64,000 nt of DNA from Candidatus Merdivicinus faecavium (GTDB lineage Bacteria > Bacillota > Clostridia > Oscillospirales > Ruminococcaceae), in assembly GCA_018716285.1 (NCBI GenBank), contig DVKD01000027.1, positions 101,209 through 165,208 on the forward strand, in the 5' to 3' direction. This document shows positions 24,479-34,448 of the stretch, piece by piece (position 1 is the stretch's first letter; every line of letters begins with the position of its first letter). A model generated the notes under the pieces. It did not search any database, was not told where the DNA came from, and saw only the letters and a list, made by a program, of their open reading frames with translations. The translations under genes and the position numbers were made by a program.

Positions 24479-26626
24479 TCAGTCGCCCTCAACCGGCGCG
24501 TTTTCGGGGGAATCGCCGCCGGTCAGCCCACCGTCCGGCCCGGGGCCGGGGCCCTGCGGGACGGATTCAGACGGCCCGGACTCCGACGGCCCGGCGGGAA
24601 TCGTAGAAGAATCTGAGCTCTCGGAGCTGTCCGAGGGTTCCGAAGGCTCCGAAGATTCCGGGCCGGACGGAGAGGAGGGCTGCTGGTTCTCAAAGACATC
24701 CAGATAGTAGCCCTCGGTCAGGGTGGCGATATTCTCCGCGAAATTCACCTCATAGGCCGCGTACTGCTGGTTGTTGATGACGACAACCGCCTCCGCAGTG
24801 CCCTGGCCCTCGATTTCGCCGACCCAGGTGTCGGTCTGGGTCGGGTCGACCGTCTCCCGCAGCACCTCTTCCCCGCCGACAAAGACGGAGATGACAAACG
24901 GTTCTGTCAGCCCCTCCGGGAAGGCGACAGTGATGGCGGCCTTCTGGGTGTAGCCGGAGCCGTTGCTCACCTTGAGGGTGATGGTCGAGCCGCTCTGGGC
25001 GTACTCGTTCTGCGGCAGGCTCTGCTCAATGACCGTGCCGGGCGCCTCGTCGCTGTCGACCTCCTCGACGACGACCTCGAGGTCCAGGGAGGTGAGCATC
25101 TCCCGGGCCCGCTCGATATCATAGCCGATCAAGGACGGCACCCGGACGACCGAGGTGATCTCGGCGCGGCTGACATAGAGGACGACCTGGGTGCCCTGTT
25201 CGACCTGCTGGCCGGCGGGCGGCTCGGTGCGGATGACCCGGTCCGGCTCGACGCTGTCGTCCTTCTGGGTGCGGATGATGGGCTCAAGGCCGAGCGCCGC
25301 GAGCTGATCCTCCGCCTCCCCGACGTACAGCCCTTCCAGCGGCGGCACCTCGAGCACCTCGATGCCGGCGCTCACCTTGACCTGGATGCGGCGGTTTGCT
25401 TTGACCCGGATGCCCGGATCGATGCTCTGGTAGTAGATCTGCCCCTTCGGGTACTCGCTCAGGTCGTTCTCGATCACGACGAAATGGAAATCCTTGTATT
25501 CCTCCATCCCGCGGACCGTATCGTAATCCATCCCGATGAGGTTGGGCATGACGATCTCTTCGACCTTGTCCTCCTGCCCGTAGTAGAAAAAGCCCATCAG
25601 CACCAGCAGCGCCGTGATGACGCAGGCGGCCGCGATGCCGGTCAGGATGAGGATGGTCGGGCTGCGCTTGACGACGACCTGCTCGTCGGATTCAGTATCC
25701 TCCTCCGCCTGTTCCTCGGCCTGGATGGCGCTGACCGAGCGGGAGTAGCGGTTTGCAGGCGGCTCCTCGGCGGTATATTTGTACTCAAAAACGATATTCG
25801 GGTTCTGCTTGAAGCGCTCGATGGCCTGGAGCATCTCGGTAGCCGAGCGGTAGCGCATGTTTTTGTCCTTCTGCATCGCCTTTTCGGTGATCTCGCAGAG
25901 ACCGGTGGGCACGTCGGGGGCGAGCTTTGCGATCGGGGTGGGGCGGGTGTTGATGTGCTTCATCGCCACCTGCTCGGGCGTATCCCCGTCAAAGGGGACG
26001 CCGCCGGTCAGCATCTCGTAGAGGAGAACGCCGACCGAGTAGATGTCGCTCTTCTCGTCGGATTCCTCGCCGCAGGCCTGCTCCGGGCTGATATAATGGA
26101 CCGATCCGATGGCGCGGTTGTCCATCGTCCGGATATCCTCCCTCGCAAAGCGGGCGATGCCGAAATCCATCACCTTGATGGTGCCGTCCCGCAGGAGCAT
26201 GACGTTCTGGGACTTGATGTCCCGGTGGATGACTCCGTTTTCGTGGGCATGCTCCAGCGCCCGGAGGATCTGGGTGGTGAAATGCACCGCGTCCTTCCAG
26301 CGCAGCCGGCCCTGGTGGGCGATATACTGCCGCATGGTGATGCCGTCGATATATTCCATCACGATATACTGCTCCGCCCCGGTGAAATTTACGTCATAGA
26401 CCTTGACGACGTTGGGGTGGTCCAGGACCGCGATCACCTTGGACTCGTTGCGGAACCGCCGCACGAACTCCTCGTTGGTCAGATACTCCTCCTTGAGCAC
26501 CTTGATCGCGACCGTCTTCTGTTCCAGGAGGTCCTTGGCCTCAAACACATTGGCCATTCCGCCGCTTCCGATCAGTTTCACCAGCTCGTAGCGGCCGGTC
26601 AGGCGTTTTCCGATATAGTTTTCCAT
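24479..26626 (-). CDS. prkC: PASTA-domain Ser/Thr protein kinase PrkC
   Basis: Membrane receptor kinase that senses muropeptides and signals exit from dormancy and cell-wall state. 715 residues: kinase domain 1-270 with IGSGGMANVFEA glycine loop, the lysine in VAIKVLKEE, HRDIKSQNVML and DFGIARF; a membrane segment near 340; three PASTA repeats between about 365 and 560 (MPNLIGMDYD, VPPLEGLYVGEAEDQL, VPSLIGYDIERARE); then a beta-domain and a long Ser/Pro/Glu/Gly-rich tail of about 65 residues reaching the C-terminus. The low-complexity tail is longer than in Bacillus and probably crosses the wall. Paired with the phosphatase just upstream. Confidence 0.96.
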   Translation of the reverse strand: MENYIGKRLTGRYELVKLIGSGGMANVFEAKDLLEQKTVAIKVLKEEYLTNEEFVRRFRNESKVIAVLDHPNVVKVYDVNFTGAEQYIVMEYIDGITMRQYIAHQGRLRWKDAVHFTTQILRALEHAHENGVIHRDIKSQNVMLLRDGTIKVMDFGIARFAREDIRTMDNRAIGSVHYISPEQACGEESDEKSDIYSVGVLLYEMLTGGVPFDGDTPEQVAMKHINTRPTPIAKLAPDVPTGLCEITEKAMQKDKNMRYRSATEMLQAIERFKQNPNIVFEYKYTAEEPPANRYSRSVSAIQAEEQAEEDTESDEQVVVKRSPTILILTGIAAACVITALLVLMGFFYYGQEDKVEEIVMPNLIGMDYDTVRGMEEYKDFHFVVIENDLSEYPKGQIYYQSIDPGIRVKANRRIQVKVSAGIEVLEVPPLEGLYVGEAEDQLAALGLEPIIRTQKDDSVEPDRVIRTEPPAGQQVEQGTQVVLYVSRAEITSVVRVPSLIGYDIERAREMLTSLDLEVVVEEVDSDEAPGTVIEQSLPQNEYAQSGSTITLKVSNGSGYTQKAAITVAFPEGLTEPFVISVFVGGEEVLRETVDPTQTDTWVGEIEGQGTAEAVVVINNQQYAAYEVNFAENIATLTEGYYLDVFENQQPSSPSGPESSEPSEPSDSSESSDSSTIPAGPSESGPSESVPQGPGPGPDGGLTGGDSPENAPVEGD

Positions 26627-26647
26627 AGATAGTCCTCCAAAAACTGC

Positions 26648-27376
26648 TCAGCTTTCCACAATGACGACCGTGATGTTATCATGCCCGCCGCCCTGGTTGG
26701 CCATGCGGATGAGGGTCTCGGCAGCTTCCTCGATGGAAAGGCTGCCCAGCACCTCCATGATCTGCGCGTCGGTGCAGAGATTGGAAAGCCCGTCGGTGCA
26801 AAGCAGAAGCCGGTCCCCCGGCGCGAGCTCCAGGGTGTGGACGTCGATCTCCACATCCCAGTTGACCCCGACCGCGCGGGTGATGATGTTCTTGCCCGGA
26901 TGGTTGCGCGCCTCGCTCTCGCTCAGTTCCCCGCGGTCAACCATTTCCTGCACGTAGGAGTGGTCGCGGGTGAGCTGGGAGAGGGCCCCGCCGCGGTAGC
27001 AGTAGAGCCGGCTGTCCCCCACGTGGGCGATATAGGCATGGTTCTGGTAAAGGAGAGCCAGCACGACCGTCGTCCCCATCCCGGCAAATTCCGGATGCTC
27101 CCGGGCCATCTGGTAAACGGCGCGGTTTGCGTTGAGCACCGCTTCGCGGATAAGGGTCTGCGCAGCCTCTGCGCCCATAATCTCCTGGTATTTGCCCTGG
27201 ACCGTTTCGGTGATCACGGTCTTGGCGATCGAGCTTGCAGTATCCCCGCCGCGCGCGCCGCCCATCCCGTCGCAGACCAGCGCAAGGCCGGCCCCGGTCC
27301 CGAGGGCGACGATTTTAAAGGCGTCCTGATTGGTGTCCCGCACCATGCCGATGTCTGTCTTTCCTACTATCCTCAA
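26648..27376 (-). CDS. prpC: PP2C-type Ser/Thr phosphatase PrpC (Stp), TTG start
   Basis: Opposes PrkC. 242 residues with the PP2C metal-site motifs RDTNQDAF near 13, VCDGMGGARGG near 34, AHVGDSRLY near 117, LLLCTDGLSNL near 190 and GGGHDNITVV near 230. The start is TTG at 27376, preceded by AAGGAGAT at seven bases; no better in-frame ATG exists without losing RDTNQD. Lies 19 bases after rlmN and 21 before prkC. Confidence 0.95.
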   Translation of the reverse strand: MRIVGKTDIGMVRDTNQDAFKIVALGTGAGLALVCDGMGGARGGDTASSIAKTVITETVQGKYQEIMGAEAAQTLIREAVLNANRAVYQMAREHPEFAGMGTTVVLALLYQNHAYIAHVGDSRLYCYRGGALSQLTRDHSYVQEMVDRGELSESEARNHPGKNIITRAVGVNWDVEIDVHTLELAPGDRLLLCTDGLSNLCTDAQIMEVLGSLSIEEAAETLIRMANQGGGHDNITVVIVES

Positions 27377-27395
27377 CTCGACGATCTCCTTTTCA

Positions 27396-28454
27396 TCAAA
27401 TTGAAACCGATCCCTCCGGGTCCGGCTGCAGCCCTTCGGTCTCCCGCCTGAGCTGGCCGCAGGCCGCGCTGATGTCTGCGCCGAGGGTCCTGCGGACGGT
27501 GGCGTTGACGCCCTTGTCGTTCAGGGCCTTTTGAAAGGCGTACACGCGCTCCTTCGGGCTCTTCTCATACCCCGCCTCCTTAACATAGTTGACCGGGATG
27601 AGGTTCACGTGGCAGAGCGTCCCTTTTAAGAGGGCCGCCAGCTCGAGCGCCTGGGCGCGGCTGTCGTTTACCCCGGCGATGAGGGCGTACTCGTAAGAGA
27701 TCCGCCGGTGGGTCTTCCCGGTGTAATAGCGGCAGGCCTCCAGGAGCTCGGAAATCCCCCACCGCCGGTTAATGGGCATCATCTCGCTGCGCGCCCCGTC
27801 GGTGGTTGCGTGCAGCGAGATGGAGAGGGTGAGCTGCAAATTCCGCTCGGCCAGGTCGTAGATTTTGTCCACCACCCCGCAGGTCGAGAGGGAGATATGG
27901 CGGTGGCTCAGGTTTAACCCCTCCGGGGAGGCGACCAGCTCGAGGAACCGCAGGACGTTTTCGTAATTGTCGAGCGGCTCGCCGATGCCCATCATGACGA
28001 TGCTCGAAATCTTCTCGCCGGTGTCCCGCCCGGCCATATAGACCTGCTCGAGGATCTCGGAGGCGGTCAGGCTGCGGACAAAGCCCGCCTTGGTCGAAGC
28101 GCAGAAGGCGCAGCCCATCTTGCAGCCGACCTGGCTCGAGATGCACAGTGAATTGCCGTGCTCGTAGCGCATCATCACGCTCTCGATATGCTCCCCGTCG
28201 GGCAGGCGGTAGAGGTATTTGACCGTCCCGTCGAGCTGGGAAACGAGCTTGCGCTCTATTTCAAGGGCCGTGATGGCAGCGTGCCCGGCAAGTTCCTTCC
28301 GCAGCGCGGCGGGGAGGTTGCTCATCTCGTCAAAAGAGAGGGCCTGCTTCTGGTGAAGCCACTGAAAAACCTGCTTTGCGCGGAATTTCGGCTGGCCGAG
28401 GTCCGCGAGCAGCTTTTCAAGCTCCCCGATGGTCATGCTTTTGATATCGATCAT
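27396..28454 (-). CDS. rlmN: Dual-specificity 23S rRNA/tRNA adenine-C2 methyltransferase RlmN
   Basis: Radical-SAM enzyme methylating A2503 of 23S rRNA and A37 of tRNAs. 352 residues with the iron-sulphur motif GCKMGCAFCAS near 115, MMGIGEPLDNYENV near 168, STCGVVDKI, and the C-terminal catalytic cysteine in GADISAACGQL near 335. The ATG at 28454 has AAGGAGG; an in-frame start at 28487 would overlap rsmB and was rejected. Part of the conserved rsmB-rlmN-prpC order. Confidence 0.96.
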   Translation of the reverse strand: MIDIKSMTIGELEKLLADLGQPKFRAKQVFQWLHQKQALSFDEMSNLPAALRKELAGHAAITALEIERKLVSQLDGTVKYLYRLPDGEHIESVMMRYEHGNSLCISSQVGCKMGCAFCASTKAGFVRSLTASEILEQVYMAGRDTGEKISSIVMMGIGEPLDNYENVLRFLELVASPEGLNLSHRHISLSTCGVVDKIYDLAERNLQLTLSISLHATTDGARSEMMPINRRWGISELLEACRYYTGKTHRRISYEYALIAGVNDSRAQALELAALLKGTLCHVNLIPVNYVKEAGYEKSPKERVYAFQKALNDKGVNATVRRTLGADISAACGQLRRETEGLQPDPEGSVSI

Positions 28455-28483
28455 AAGAGCCCTCCTTCTTAGAAAAAGCGGAG

Positions 28484-29803
28484 TCATCTCCGCACAAACC
28501 GCGCGATGTAAAACCCGTCGAAATTCCCCCGAAGCGGGGTCAGGGTCGCGCTGGAACAGCCTTCCCCCAGCACCGCAGCGGCAGCCGGCGGCATGGGATC
28601 CGGCTGAAATTCCGGATGTTTTGCGAGAAACGCGCCGGCGACCCCTTCGTTCTCCGCTTTGGAGAGGGCGCAGGTCGAATAGACGAGCGTCCCGCCGGGC
28701 CGCACATATCGGGCGGCGTTTTCGAGGATGGAAAGCTGTAAGGGCGGCAGGGCGTCGAGCTCCTCCGCCGTCTTCCAGCGGATCTCCGGCTTGCGCCGGA
28801 TGATGCCGAGGCCGGAGCAGGGCGCGTCGCAGAGCACCCGGTCCGCAAGGCCGAGGCTTTCATCAAACTGCGAAGCGTCCCCCACCCCCTCCCGGATGCA
28901 GGTGATCCCCAGCCGCTCCGCACCTTGGCGGATTAAGCCCGCGCGGGCCGGATAAAGGTCGAAGGCCCGCAGCTCGCCGCGGTCTTCCATCTCCTGGGCC
29001 ATCACAAAGCTCTTGGAGCCCGGCGCGGCGCAGAGGTCGAAGACCCGTTCCCCCGGCTGCGCCCCGACTGCCAGCGCGCAGAGCTGGGAGGCCTTATCCT
29101 GGACCGAAACAAGCCCTTCCCGGAAGGCTTTGCGCTCGGCGATGCTGCCGGAGCGGAAAATCTCGAGGCAGTTCGGGAGGTCCGGGTCGATTTTGACCTC
29201 CACCCCTTCCTCCTCCAAAAGGGCGGCGGCCTCTTCCGCCGTGCCGCGCAGGGGGTTGACCCGCAGGTGGAGCGGCGGGCGCCCCAGGCAGGCGCGGGCG
29301 AGGGCTGCGGCTGTTTCCTCCGAATAATCGGCGGACCAGCGGCGCAGGATCTCCTCCGGCATTCCGGTCTCGACGCTCAGGCGGAAAAGCCCCGGCTCCT
29401 CGGGGAAGCGGAAGCGGCAGCCGTCCCGCTGGAAGGCGCGCAGCACCCCGTTGACAAAGCCCGCGGCGCTCTGCTTTCTGGATTTTTTGATGAGGTTCAC
29501 GCTCTCGTTCACCGCCGCCGGCTGCGGGATGCCCGCAAGGCAGGCGAGCTGGTAAACGCCGAGCTCGAGGGCGACAAGGACCTCGCCGTCCAGGCTCGCG
29601 AGCTTCTTTTTGATATAACGGGAAAGGGTGTAATCGATCGTCAGCTTCCGCTCCAAAACGCCGTAAAAGAGGGTGGAGGCGAGCTGGCGCTCCTGGGCGG
29701 AGGGGTTTTCCGCCTTGAGGATGGCGTCGAGGGCGAGGTTCGAGTAGCTTTTGTCCCGCATCACGCGGAGCAGCGCCGTATAGGCGATCCTTCTCGCGTC
29801 CAT
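28484..29803 (-). CDS. rsmB: 16S rRNA (cytosine-967-C5)-methyltransferase RsmB
   Basis: 439 residues. N-terminal NusB-like RNA-binding domain (1-140), then a Rossmann methyltransferase: VFDLCAAPGSKSFVMAQ near 255 (SAM), VLCDAPCSGLGIIRRKPEIR near 320 with the PC catalytic cysteine, and LVYSTCALSKAENE near 375 with the second cysteine of the NOL1/NOP2/Sun family. The start overlaps the stop of the upstream peptidase gene by one base. Confidence 0.95.
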   Translation of the reverse strand: MDARRIAYTALLRVMRDKSYSNLALDAILKAENPSAQERQLASTLFYGVLERKLTIDYTLSRYIKKKLASLDGEVLVALELGVYQLACLAGIPQPAAVNESVNLIKKSRKQSAAGFVNGVLRAFQRDGCRFRFPEEPGLFRLSVETGMPEEILRRWSADYSEETAAALARACLGRPPLHLRVNPLRGTAEEAAALLEEEGVEVKIDPDLPNCLEIFRSGSIAERKAFREGLVSVQDKASQLCALAVGAQPGERVFDLCAAPGSKSFVMAQEMEDRGELRAFDLYPARAGLIRQGAERLGITCIREGVGDASQFDESLGLADRVLCDAPCSGLGIIRRKPEIRWKTAEELDALPPLQLSILENAARYVRPGGTLVYSTCALSKAENEGVAGAFLAKHPEFQPDPMPPAAAAVLGEGCSSATLTPLRGNFDGFYIARFVRR

Positions 29804-30498
29804 CAGTCGTCCCGCCTGCCGCGCAGCGCAATCATCCGCAGCAGGTTGGCCAGGGCGGTCGCCAGCGCCGCGACGTAGGTCATCGCCGCCGCCGTCAGCA
29901 CCTTGCGCGCCCCTTTGAGCTCATCCTCGGCCAGCATGGAGGAGGATTCGAGGGTCGCCATCGCCCGGCGGCTCGCGTTGAATTCGACCGGCAGGGTGAT
30001 GAGCTGAAAGACCGTCACCGCGAAAAAGAGCAGGATGCCGATGTCAAGCAGAATGCCGAACTGAAAAATCAGCCCGATCACGAAAAGGGGCCAGGCGAGC
30101 TGGGAGCCGATCTGGGTGACCGGAATGATGGCGTTGCGGATCTTGATGGGCAGGTAGCCCACATCGTACTGGATGGCGTGGCCGCACTCGTGGGCCGCCA
30201 CCCCGACCGCGCCGATGGTGCCGGCCGCATAGGTGCTGTCCGACAGCCGGATGACCCCCTCCTTCGGGGAGTAATGGTCGGTCAGCTGGCCGGAGACGCG
30301 CTCGATGCGGATGTGCTGGAGGCCGTTCTGATCGAGGATATACCGGGCCGCCTCGGCGCCGGTCATCCCCGAGCGGTTGAAGATCCGGCCGTACTTCGCG
30401 TAGGTGCTCTTGAGCCTGACCTGCGCCCAGATGGTAAAAATCAGGGCCGGGAGGATGAAATAAAGGTAGTAGACGTCAAAATAAGGGAAAACAGGCAT
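29803..30498 (-). CDS. YugP-type membrane zinc metallopeptidase
   Basis: 231 residues. Hydrophobic N-terminus (YLYFILPALIFTIWAQ), then the zinc motif HECGHAIQ at about residue 104 preceded by GVIRLSDSTYAAGTIG, and several C-terminal membrane segments. This is the widespread YugP/DUF-type neutral zinc peptidase family, of unknown substrate. In many Clostridia it sits between fmt and rsmB as here, 21 bases after fmt, so a role linked to translation or membrane protein quality is possible but unproved. Confidence 0.88.
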   Translation of the reverse strand: MPVFPYFDVYYLYFILPALIFTIWAQVRLKSTYAKYGRIFNRSGMTGAEAARYILDQNGLQHIRIERVSGQLTDHYSPKEGVIRLSDSTYAAGTIGAVGVAAHECGHAIQYDVGYLPIKIRNAIIPVTQIGSQLAWPLFVIGLIFQFGILLDIGILLFFAVTVFQLITLPVEFNASRRAMATLESSSMLAEDELKGARKVLTAAAMTYVAALATALANLLRMIALRGRRDD

Positions 30499-30519
30499 GG
30501 ATACGCTCCTTTCTGCGGG

Positions 30520-31440
30520 CTAACCAAGAATTTCTCCTTCTGCCGGCTTTTTTCCGCGGAGGAAATCCGCGCCGGGCATCCGGCGGCTGCCCTCATACTG
30601 AACCGTCTCGAATTCGACCGCCCCGTCGCCGCAGGCGACAACGAAGCGCTTCGGGTCGACCAGCTCGCCGGGTCTGCCGCGCAGGGGGCTTAAGCGGCTG
30701 CGGTAGACCTTCAGGCGCTTTCCCTGGTAGAAGGTGTAGGCGCAGGGCCAGGAGGAGAGCCCGCGGATGAGGTTGTGGACCTCGGCCGCCGGCTTGGTAA
30801 AATCGAGCAGCGCCATCTCCTTGTCGAGCATCGGGGCATGGGTCGCGAGGCTGTCGTCCTGCGGGACGGGACAGAGCGTCCCCGCCTCCGCTTTGGCGAC
30901 GGTGGAGAGGAGCAGCTGCGCGCCGAGCTGAGCCAAACGGTCGTGCAGCTCGTCGGCCGTCTCGTTTTCCCCGATGGGAAGGGAGGCCTTTTCCAGCATA
31001 TCGCCGGTGTCGACCCCCTCCGCCATGTACATCGTCGTCACACCGGTCTCGGTCTCCCCGTTGATGACCGACCACTGGATCGGGCCGGGTCCCCGGTACT
31101 TGGGAAGGAGGGAGGCATGGACGTTGATGCAGCCCAAAGGCGGCAGTTCGAGCATCTCTTTTGGAAGGATCTTGCCGTAGGCGACTGTGACAAGCAAATC
31201 CGCTTTACACTGCATCAGCTGTTCCATCGCTTCCGGGTTGTTTTTCATCTTCTGCGGCTGAAAAACGGGGATTCCATATGTCAAGGCCAGCTCCTTTACA
31301 GGCGGAGCCGCGAGCTGATAGCCCCTCCCCTTCGGCTTATCCGGCTGGGTGAAGACGCCTGTGACCCGATATCCGGCGTCCAAAAGTGCCTTCAGGCAGG
31401 GGACCGCGAAATCGGGCGTCCCCATAAATACGATGTTCAC
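30520..31440 (-). CDS. fmt: Methionyl-tRNA formyltransferase, GTG start
   Basis: Formylates initiator Met-tRNA using 10-formyl-THF. 306 residues: NIVFMGTPDFAVPCLKALL start, the catalytic region INVHASLLPKYRGPGPIQW near 105 containing Asn, His and the SLLPKYRG motif, and GVTTMYMAEGVDTGD near 135. The start is GTG at 31440, overlapping the def stop (GTGA). Pairs functionally with peptide deformylase directly upstream. Confidence 0.96.
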   Translation of the reverse strand: MNIVFMGTPDFAVPCLKALLDAGYRVTGVFTQPDKPKGRGYQLAAPPVKELALTYGIPVFQPQKMKNNPEAMEQLMQCKADLLVTVAYGKILPKEMLELPPLGCINVHASLLPKYRGPGPIQWSVINGETETGVTTMYMAEGVDTGDMLEKASLPIGENETADELHDRLAQLGAQLLLSTVAKAEAGTLCPVPQDDSLATHAPMLDKEMALLDFTKPAAEVHNLIRGLSSWPCAYTFYQGKRLKVYRSRLSPLRGRPGELVDPKRFVVACGDGAVEFETVQYEGSRRMPGADFLRGKKPAEGEILG

Positions 31441-31949
31441 GCCTGCCCGCCTCCCCGCCGTTCCAGCCGGTCGAAAACGCGCCGGCGGCGCGGGCGCTCC
31501 GGCTCGAGCATCTCCTTGACATGGTCGACGAAGAGGACGCCGTCGAGGTGGTCGATCTCGTGACAGAAAGCTCTGGCAAGCAGCCCTGTGCCGGTGTACT
31601 CGACCTCCTCGCCCTTCCGGTTCCGGGCGCGGACCGTCACTTCATAGGGGCGCTCGACGATGCCGTACTGATTCGGGAAGGAGAGGCAGCCCTCCGAATC
31701 CTCCTGCGATCCTTTTGTCTTGATGATGACAGGATTGACAAGCTCGATCGGCCCCTCGCCGATGTCGATGACGATCGCGCGCTTCAGGACGCCGACCTGC
31801 ACCGCGGCGAGGCCGACCCCCTCATACTTGTACATCGTCTCCTTCAGATCGTCGAGCAGGAGGCCGAGTTTCTCATCAAAGACCTCGACCGGACGGGATT
31901 TTTTCCGCAGGACGGGGTCCTGACTGGTGATAATTTTGCGCAAAGCCAT
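31437..31949 (-). CDS. def: Peptide deformylase
   Basis: Removes the N-formyl group from nascent proteins. 170 residues, metal enzyme with the three family motifs GVGLAAVQVGVLKR near 43, EGCLSFPNQYG near 88 and CHEIDHLDGVLFVDH near 130. The ATG at 31949 with GGAGGG was chosen over an upstream frame extension. Lies 19 bases after priA. Confidence 0.96.
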   Translation of the reverse strand: MALRKIITSQDPVLRKKSRPVEVFDEKLGLLLDDLKETMYKYEGVGLAAVQVGVLKRAIVIDIGEGPIELVNPVIIKTKGSQEDSEGCLSFPNQYGIVERPYEVTVRARNRKGEEVEYTGTGLLARAFCHEIDHLDGVLFVDHVKEMLEPERPRRRRVFDRLERRGGGQA

Positions 31950-31968
31950 ATGTGATACCCTCCAAAAT

Positions 31969-34416
31969 CTACAGGATTTCGCCGTTGATGTCCACAAAAA
32001 CGGAGATCCGGCTGAACAGCTTTTGATTGGATGCTTCCGCGAAAGCCTGCCTGAGCAGGGCGCGGAATTTTTTATTGTTTCTGCACTTGATTACGATGCG
32101 GAAGCGGAACCTGCCGTTTAAGCGGAAGATCCCCGCCTGGGAAACGCCGAGCAGGCGGATCGGCTGCTTCTCCCCCTCCGCCAGGATGCGCGCGCGCAGC
32201 AGCTTGTGGAAGGCTTCCGCCGCGCGGCGGGTCAGCTCCTCCGAACTGCCGGTGAAGCCGACGACCGCCAGGTCGCAGAAGGGCGGCTGCAAGCTCGCCT
32301 TGCGCAGCGCAATCTCCTGGCGGTAAAAGGCGGGGTAGTCCTGGCGGGCGGCGTTCTGGATGACGTCGTTTTCCGGGGACATGGTCTGGATGTAAGCCTC
32401 GCCGTGCTTTTTGCTGCGTCCGCTCCGGCCGACCACCTGGGTGATGAGGGAGAAGGTCTTCTCGCCGCACCGGAAGTCGTTGGAATAGAGCGACTGGTCG
32501 CTGTTTAAGACGCCCACCAGGGTGACGTTGGGGAAATTGAGCCCTTTGGCCACCATCTGGGTGCCGATCAGGATGTCGTACTCCCCCGCCTCGAACTTTG
32601 CAAACTGCTCCTCATAGGCATAGCGGGAGGAGACGGTGTCGGTGTCCATCCGCAGGATGCGGGCATCCGGGATGGAGCGGGCGAGGATGTCCTCGACCTT
32701 TTGGGTGCCGGTCCCGACCATGTTGAGCTGGCGGCTCCCGCAGGAGGGGCAGCTGGTGGAGGCGGGGACGGCGTAGCCGCAGTAGTGGCACATGAGGTAG
32801 CCGTTTGCCCGGTGGTAGGTCAGGGTGATGCTGCAGTTGGGGCAGCGCACCGGCTCCCCGCAGTCCATGCAGAGGGCGAAAGCGGCGTAGCCCCGGCGGT
32901 TGATGAGGAGGATGGACTGCTCCCTCCGCTGCCAGTTCTCCAGCAGGCGCTCCGCCAGTTCGTCGCTTAAGGGGGAGAGGTTGCCGCACTGCTCCTCTGC
33001 TTTCATGTCGATGAGCCGGACGTCGGGCAGGTCCGCCTCGCCGTAGCGCTCTTTGAGCTCAAAAAAATGGTACCGCCCGGTCTGCGCCGCGTAGTAGCTC
33101 TCCACGCTTGGCGTCGCCGAGGCGAGCAGCAGGGTCGCCTTGTGCCAGACACAGCGCAGCTTGGCGATATCCCGCGCGTGGTAGCGCGGGGTCGTATCGG
33201 ATTTATAGGAGTGTTCCCCTTCCTCGTCCAGGATAATCAGGCCGAGGTTTTGAAAGGGGGCGAAAATGCTGCTGCGGGTGCCGATCGAGATCTGCGCCTC
33301 CCCCCGTTCGATCCGCTTATAGGCGTCCAGCCGTTCCCCCATCGAGAGGCTCGAGTGGATGACGGCGATCTTTTCCCCGAAAAGCCCGCGGAATTTGGCG
33401 AGCAGCTGGGGGGTGAGGGAGATTTCCGGCACGAGGAGCATCGCCTGTTTCCCGTCCCGGAGGCAGGATTCGATCAGCTTGACAAAGACCTGGGTCTTGC
33501 CCGAGCCGGTCACGCCGAAGAGGAGGGCGGCCTGCGGCTCCCCCGATGTGCAGAGGGCGCGGATCCCTTCATAGGCCCGCTGCTGTTCCTCCGACAGGGC
33601 GAGGGTGTCGAGGGAGAGCCCTTCTTCGGTCCGGGAGCGGGGGATGCGGTAGATCTCCCGCTCGAAATACTCGACCGCGCCCTTGGCGGCGAGGGTCTTC
33701 ACGACCCCTTCCCGCACCCCGGCGTGGTAGGCGGCCTCCTTTTCGGAGGCGGCGCCGGCCTGCTCCAGAACGCGGACGACCTCCCGCTGCTTGGGGGTGA
33801 GGGCGGCGGCTTCGGGGTCAAAGCCGGGTGCAAGCCGGACCATGCGGACCGTTTTGCTCCCCATCCGGGTGCGGAGGAGGTCGGTGCAGCGGAAGATCCC
33901 CTTCCCGGTCAGGAGCTGGGCGGCCTTCCGCCGGGCGGCGATATCCCCCTCGGCAAAATAGCGGTTGACAGCGGCCTGGCTTTCCGCCTGTTCGGCGCAG
34001 GCGAGCGCTTCCCGTTCGCCTGCGCTCAAGGCCTCCCGCTCCTCGGGCGAGGGGGCGCGGGCGAGCTGGTACTCCTCCGCAGCCACCCCATTGAGGCCGG
34101 CGGGCAGGATGCACTTGAGGGCGTCGTAGCGGGAGCAGAAGGTCGTTTCGGCCATGTACTCGATGATGCGGAAGGCCTCCTCCCCGACCACCGGCTCCCG
34201 GTCGATGAGGGCCAGCACCGGCTTGAGGGCGGGGCTTTCCTCCCCCTCCCCGGCCGAAAAGACGAGCCCCTGCACCTTGCGGTTGCCGTGCCCGAAGGGG
34301 ACGAGCACCCGCACGCCGCGCCGAACCGCTCCCGCAAGCTCCGGAGGGATGCGGTAGCTGTACAGCCGGTCAAAATGGAAGGCGGTCCCTTCGACCGCGA
34401 TCTCGGCAACCTGCAC
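31969..34416 (-). CDS. priA: Primosomal replication restart helicase PriA, GTG start
   Basis: 815 residues. N-terminal DNA-binding domain (1-110), helicase Walker A LFGVTGSGKTQVF near 300, DEEG box LIILDEEGEHSYKSD near 395, a zinc-binding insertion with paired cysteines (CMDCGEPVRCPNC near 512, then CHYCGY and CPSCG), and motif QMVAKGLNFPNV near 620. Restarts stalled forks by loading the replicative helicase. GTG at 34416 follows GGGGGGAG. In Bacillus coaBC lies between rpoZ and priA; it is absent here. Confidence 0.95.
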   Translation of the reverse strand: MQVAEIAVEGTAFHFDRLYSYRIPPELAGAVRRGVRVLVPFGHGNRKVQGLVFSAGEGEESPALKPVLALIDREPVVGEEAFRIIEYMAETTFCSRYDALKCILPAGLNGVAAEEYQLARAPSPEEREALSAGEREALACAEQAESQAAVNRYFAEGDIAARRKAAQLLTGKGIFRCTDLLRTRMGSKTVRMVRLAPGFDPEAAALTPKQREVVRVLEQAGAASEKEAAYHAGVREGVVKTLAAKGAVEYFEREIYRIPRSRTEEGLSLDTLALSEEQQRAYEGIRALCTSGEPQAALLFGVTGSGKTQVFVKLIESCLRDGKQAMLLVPEISLTPQLLAKFRGLFGEKIAVIHSSLSMGERLDAYKRIERGEAQISIGTRSSIFAPFQNLGLIILDEEGEHSYKSDTTPRYHARDIAKLRCVWHKATLLLASATPSVESYYAAQTGRYHFFELKERYGEADLPDVRLIDMKAEEQCGNLSPLSDELAERLLENWQRREQSILLINRRGYAAFALCMDCGEPVRCPNCSITLTYHRANGYLMCHYCGYAVPASTSCPSCGSRQLNMVGTGTQKVEDILARSIPDARILRMDTDTVSSRYAYEEQFAKFEAGEYDILIGTQMVAKGLNFPNVTLVGVLNSDQSLYSNDFRCGEKTFSLITQVVGRSGRSKKHGEAYIQTMSPENDVIQNAARQDYPAFYRQEIALRKASLQPPFCDLAVVGFTGSSEELTRRAAEAFHKLLRARILAEGEKQPIRLLGVSQAGIFRLNGRFRFRIVIKCRNNKKFRALLRQAFAEASNQKLFSRISVFVDINGEIL

Positions 34417-34448
34417 AGCGCTCCCCCCTTTCCTGCCATGCGGGCGGT